A stretch of 43,646 bases of DNA from a virus, in the IMG/VR virus record IMGVR_UViG_3300020118_000364, positions 1 to 43,646 of that record, one strand, 5' to 3'. Positions 43,301-43,646 of this stretch are shown one piece after another. Made by a program: the position numbers and the translations under genes. The notes under the pieces were generated by a model. It was not told the origin of the DNA and ran no database searches. It saw nothing but the letters and a program-made list of their open reading frames with translations. Position 1 is the first letter of the stretch. The number at the start of each line of letters is the position of its first letter.

Positions 43301-43342
43301 GTCGTCGAGGAAGTCCGCGCGCGCCACAAGCCCAGCTTCTAA
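37385..43342 (+). CDS. Giant internal-virion / polyvalent ORF
   Basis: An open frame of 1,985 residues. The N-terminal part repeats D-P-W-E-type motifs (G-D-P-W-D-E, R-D-P-W-E-G, L-D-P-W-E-Q; later A-D-P-W-E-E and A-D-T-W-E-P). Residues about 180-215 and about 1693-1715 (L-L-A-K-S-V-L-G-T-I-L-L-G-T-L-G-T-L) could insert in a membrane. The rest is helical, Ala-rich. Such giant proteins near the tail genes of podoviruses are ejected with the DNA. Two stretches, about 38166-38435 and 39399-39587, have poor G/C third positions in this frame but good ones in another frame, so the ORF may be a fusion or three genes that read through by chance. Confidence 0.75.
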   Translation: MGDPWDEPQPVQVDTAAPARDPWEGPADRPAPETLPPASRLDPWEQPEEAASKPAPAWHWWEPGTAAPELGPGMSLDWATPAATPEILAARNAAFRKQFDLNTGHTPDLWRNATEPILKVAHALTPQELAEAWDAAKIILSQKEGETWQDIEARLAASPTAKPNATQKALAGIQQPVAGAVNFFTSPVGVATLGTGALPALAQKAISAIFVTQMLTSLPEDVQTLSEGWFDKDPEKISRGLAGLGLNATFIAQGIKHGMAEGKAEIRNQKSEILQPPASAPSEFGGLKSEIINPKSEIAYAPQESQNEPGLQIQRLGTGPQRPPDQPGPGNRLPDKGGEAPPQALTLTELKYLAEDIRARQPVSAALAARAGIQLPEGYKLEGDRWLYTEPPRPETEAARMAREQSEAMAALRASKAAEPIADPWEEPAKATPEREVADTWEPPESPAPHDLGDRPPDLIDWIEQNFPNGVRVPSTADFDELFAKTRAVQASASAPRYSVAKDILRRTSGEPADQVLKELHDQGMYRRLESPEDLLNTIHAAAEARIGWAEQSRAARDHIDEWLTRAIDATALDRSEPFEGISGAPVWLTKSAAHGVLSAMRMTYRASRKLGLAIEDGLAWLRSQNLPGFNERQARLWLLQLEAREWMQNLRAAGGMRPLDKSSPEAQAAPDEAQARGEIQGRQPANDLAKRRLVAERERPGSLPKPGTPEHERELQQAAARAYAAGEALRALIDQLPRRPSGQLDWRAMGSNRADRVFKLENQRLDAIDDYQQAANRTGIVYPPHQGPPPDNTSRFTPRQPYPNPSLERYSEFPPREWDPVRGVYKTGNVELWADKTIAEGRKRFHANLDPELLAAYAVKGAIILARGAHDFASWSAAMLSEFGETIRPHLSALWNQIRQRAFTIQSSPDISDQVKAGTASDLLYTPRSFEQLNQEAAAIIQQHGPDAALNIFVDPRSGLPGDTRAALGASLERHYRAAETVARTSTPPDLAAANAAADQQIKLWRADAYGTDVAQSLSARRLYDGASSTAKLRQAQDVFDQSAGTSFEEIRPQVDAVAGAIQQGHADAVEQIRIDPATNDAARAAVDDAVANSPETHRAVIMELAQPFASSPAILANARVAVRAKADELLNRAPRPPGLTAPQALRRILDELAERAATIAGNHYQGAEPGVTLRDKLQQRLGLDQAAATRLAASLDNGFAAMVKAATAKLSQRVATERARQTGALTADATDFAVDRAIRQQLRQHNLQLGELLAKATAETVPATQKSIGQRIVEASGLTGEAARKLQETFDRRWTALSDAAKRSRLEALQKQAGRPPLPPKLRSAAEDLIKLTRLGALDDTAFHDLVKKRMNLREITPEIARELVRRANDIDKQPPGFLRDRASTQLLNWVYRQAGTRLADVPMGMFYNNVLSGLTTAAKIPFENMNLLVGQTIISLLRGRLGPAATLQAFGRGLKKGGLQGAEILKTGIVTGAREGQHPSGVMELKPFGEKGDIINYWKWFGREISALHVSTFKPAWEIKQSMVAYQLARTEGLRGQAAQARATELLANTPERIDAARAQAAGELARLGNTSKLDYRRRVLEILEQQRESNMPGSTALARDFALRTTYLGKPYGFLGYIAEAVHSGIEGARAQFPVLGRGLKSQIPFTTVVANILNEKLNWTPVGAFRAAAALRSGELYGRPMMERGEVGDLLAKSVLGTILLGTLGTLAGQYIHGSGPSSPSQRKQLQATGWVPNSIGPLDGRYYSWVNTPAAAGLAWIGNWQDWHRYGKGDAADAESRAVYALRGSADVIVSQGMLDGLKRVLESFGNANKAEGGAAIERSLARTAGAFVAPNLLMQIDKIFDPSVYDSTGIVAALKSQVPFYRRDNKPALNALGEPLEQGPFGQWTKAQTQDRLWLAIAARQAWIPEVPKDVIVGSKSEGPGNFRIMSPDERYNYVRACAADLRVELDPVTILSSDPTEAPHYVHSVVEEVRARHKPSF
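38177..38205 (+). repeat. TAA-free heptamer array in the giant ORF
   Basis: GAAATCAG, AAATCAG, AAATCAG, AAATCCT: nearly pure AAATCAG units, which contain no TAA, read as E-I-R-N-Q-K-S-E-I-L. Confidence 0.88.
38245..38279 (+). repeat. Heptamer array ahead of a nested gene
   Basis: AAATCAG, AAATCAT, AAATCCT, AAATCAG, AAATCG. It is open in the giant frame but ends four bases before ATG 38283 of the nested gene, the same array-then-ATG order seen at ordinary gene borders. Confidence 0.88.
38283..38435 (+). CDS. Nested 50-residue basic protein
   Basis: The ATG is in a different frame from the giant ORF and directly follows a heptamer array. The product begins M-P-L-K-K-A-K-T-N-Q-A-F-K-Y-N-V-S-E-L-V and continues H-S-G-R-P-I-N-Q-A-L-A-I-A-Y-R-I-K. 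This M-P-L-K-K ... N-x-x-x-L-x-x-x-G-x-P-x-x-Q-A-x-A-I-A pattern is that of a small basic protein family frequent in phage genomes. Third codon positions are mostly G/C here (AAG, GCC, AAC, CAG, TTC, GTC) but not in the giant frame over the same bases. I consider it a real gene. Confidence 0.7.
   Translation: MPLKKAKTNQAFKYNVSELVHSGRPINQALAIAYRIKGEKRRRKPSPSRS
39399..39587 (+). CDS. Nested 62-residue protein
   Basis: A second open frame out of phase with the giant ORF: M-K-R-K-H-V-E-K-F-K-D-G-S-R-L-T-T-L-P-N-G-A-W-L-L-S-E-S-D-L. The segment F-K-D-G-S-x-L-T-T-L-P-N-G-x-W looks like a genuine short beta protein, and codons are mostly G/C-ending, unlike the giant frame (CAA, GCA, CGT, GGA, GAA, ATT) over the same bases. 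There is no ribosome site or array upstream, so it is less certain than the gene at 38283. Confidence 0.52.
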   Translation: MKRKHVEKFKDGSRLTTLPNGAWLLSESDLAHSQNLAHPSTSVSYSKPPPAPMRPVKPSEPS

Positions 43343-43349
43343 CTGGGAC

Positions 43350-43382
43350 CTGCACTACCTACCTGCATTAGAAGCTGCACAA
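43350..43382 (+). promoter_or_regulatory. Integrase arm-type sites, P arm
   Basis: CTGCACTA at 43350, CTGCATTA at 43363 and CTGCACAA at 43375 lie 13 and 12 bp apart, about 50-80 bp left of the tRNA core. They match the three CTGCACAA copies right of the core. Paired sets of short direct repeats flanking a core are the hallmark of attP arm sites bound by the N-terminal domain of tyrosine integrases. The assignment is by pattern and position only. Confidence 0.7.
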
Positions 43383-43430
43383 GAATTGTAAACCCTTCCA
43401 GCGCAACACGCTGCAACGCCATTTCCGTTA

Positions 43431-43475
43431 CTCTTAATCAATTGGTTCTAGGTTCAAGTCCTAGCCGGGGCACCA
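43431..43475 (+). other. attP: attP core: 3' half of a tRNA-Lys(CTT) gene
   Basis: The 45 bp read as a tRNA from the anticodon loop to the 3' end: loop CTCTTAA with anticodon CTT, a 5-nt variable loop TGGTT, a perfect T stem CTAGG/CCTAG around TTCAAGT, then acceptor strand CCGGGGC, discriminator A and encoded CCA (43473-43475). The sequence before it has no D-arm or 5' acceptor strand, so this is not a whole tRNA gene. A temperate phage that integrates into a tRNA carries exactly such a 3' fragment so that the host tRNA is restored. The integrase gene lies immediately downstream on the circle, which supports attP. The exact left border of the core is not known. Confidence 0.88.
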
Positions 43476-43519
43476 CTTTTTAATAGCGTAGTCAATGGAG
43501 TTTGGCGCGGTTTTGCAGG

Positions 43520-43646
43520 GGGAAAGCGGTGATTCCAATCAACGAGGTTCGGTTTACGCCAGCGGATATAAAGTGCTTGACGTGCTTTTGGCAACCGGCC
43601 AAGCTGCACAACATGCTGCACAAACAAACTGCACAAAATACTGGGA
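43520..43646. repeat. 127-bp terminal direct repeat, copy 2 (circle junction)
   Basis: Exact second copy of bases 1-127. Joining the copies places the integrase start directly after the attP region and supplies its ribosome-binding site, AGGGGG at 43517-43522, six bases before the GTG at 43529 (position 10 of the window). Confidence 0.9.

Larger units (their letters stand above)
43343..43519. other. attP region between giant ORF and integrase
   Basis: No gene is seen. The stretch holds the P-arm sites (43350-43382), an intervening 48 bp, the tRNA-Lys core (43431-43475) and 44 bp that include TTTTTAATAG and the integrase ribosome site. TTTTTAAT after the tRNA CCA would also be the downstream flank in the prophage. 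Confidence 0.75.

Noticed and set aside
43431-43475. A complete phage tRNA-Lys gene
   Set aside because: Only the 3' half is present: the upstream sequence cannot form the acceptor 5' strand or D arm, and the 5' side of the anticodon stem pairs badly.

Overview
The window is a complete circular genome of a temperate, podovirus-like tailed phage. Bases 1-127 are repeated exactly at 43520-43646, so the unique circle is 43,519 bp; the 127-bp repeat is most simply the k-mer overlap an assembler leaves on a circular contig. The DNA is GC-rich with strong G/C third positions. The host is probably a Verrucomicrobiota bacterium. A secreted protein ends in the Y-x-x-x-A-S-x-D-L-x-x-W ... R-F-Y-R-L domain typical of that phylum, and gene borders carry short AT-rich heptamer arrays whose translations (NHKSEI, MIYDLGF-like) I recall from proteins of that group. 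Host assignment is inference.

Layout. 43343-43519 joined to 1-127 is a canonical attP: a 45-bp core identical in form to the 3' half of a tRNA-Lys(CTT) gene, flanked on both sides by repeated CTGCACAA-type arm sites, followed by a tyrosine integrase (10-1449). 1460-4134 is the lysogeny/switch region: two ribbon-helix-helix proteins transcribed divergently, two paralogous excisionase-like HTH proteins on opposite strands, a lipoprotein moron and two palindromic operator candidates. 4159-12684 is early/replication: a G-run-rich small ORF, a DnaD/O-like initiator, a DnaB-type helicase, a DHH phosphoesterase, an orphan ParB-like protein and an HNH protein. 12721-23047 is packaging and head: large terminase, portal, scaffold, SU10-like (DUF5309-type) capsid protein and a secondary head protein, closed by a strong hairpin terminator. 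23181-27581 holds an adaptor-like protein and a beta-helix tailspike. 27578-29472 is a lysis cassette (i-spanin-like, holin-like, o-spanin-like lipoprotein, alpha/beta hydrolase) followed by an outer-membrane barrel protein. 29522-37381 holds tail fibre/collar, a P22 gp10-like tail protein and ejection proteins. 37385-43342 is a giant internal-virion ORF.

The most unusual features cut across genes. (1) More than 30 heptamer arrays (AAATCNT family and AARGCTN family) sit between stop and start codons. Because 7 = 1 mod 3 and the unit makes TAA on one strand and TGA on the other, three such units stop all six frames. Variant AAATCAG units, which lack TAA, are used where arrays lie inside genes, including the terminase interdomain linker. 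(2) Two small genes lie in another frame inside the giant ORF. (3) The hexamer TGTTAG/CTAACA occurs about 52 times. (4) A 16-bp element GTCCAAACGCTCGGAC occurs four times and is read as SKRSD in all three coding copies.

Genes are mostly tightly packed, often with 4-bp ATGA overlaps, and read rightward except for four leftward genes at 1916-3258. Promoters could not be called with confidence. No gene-free stretch exceeds about 250 bp.
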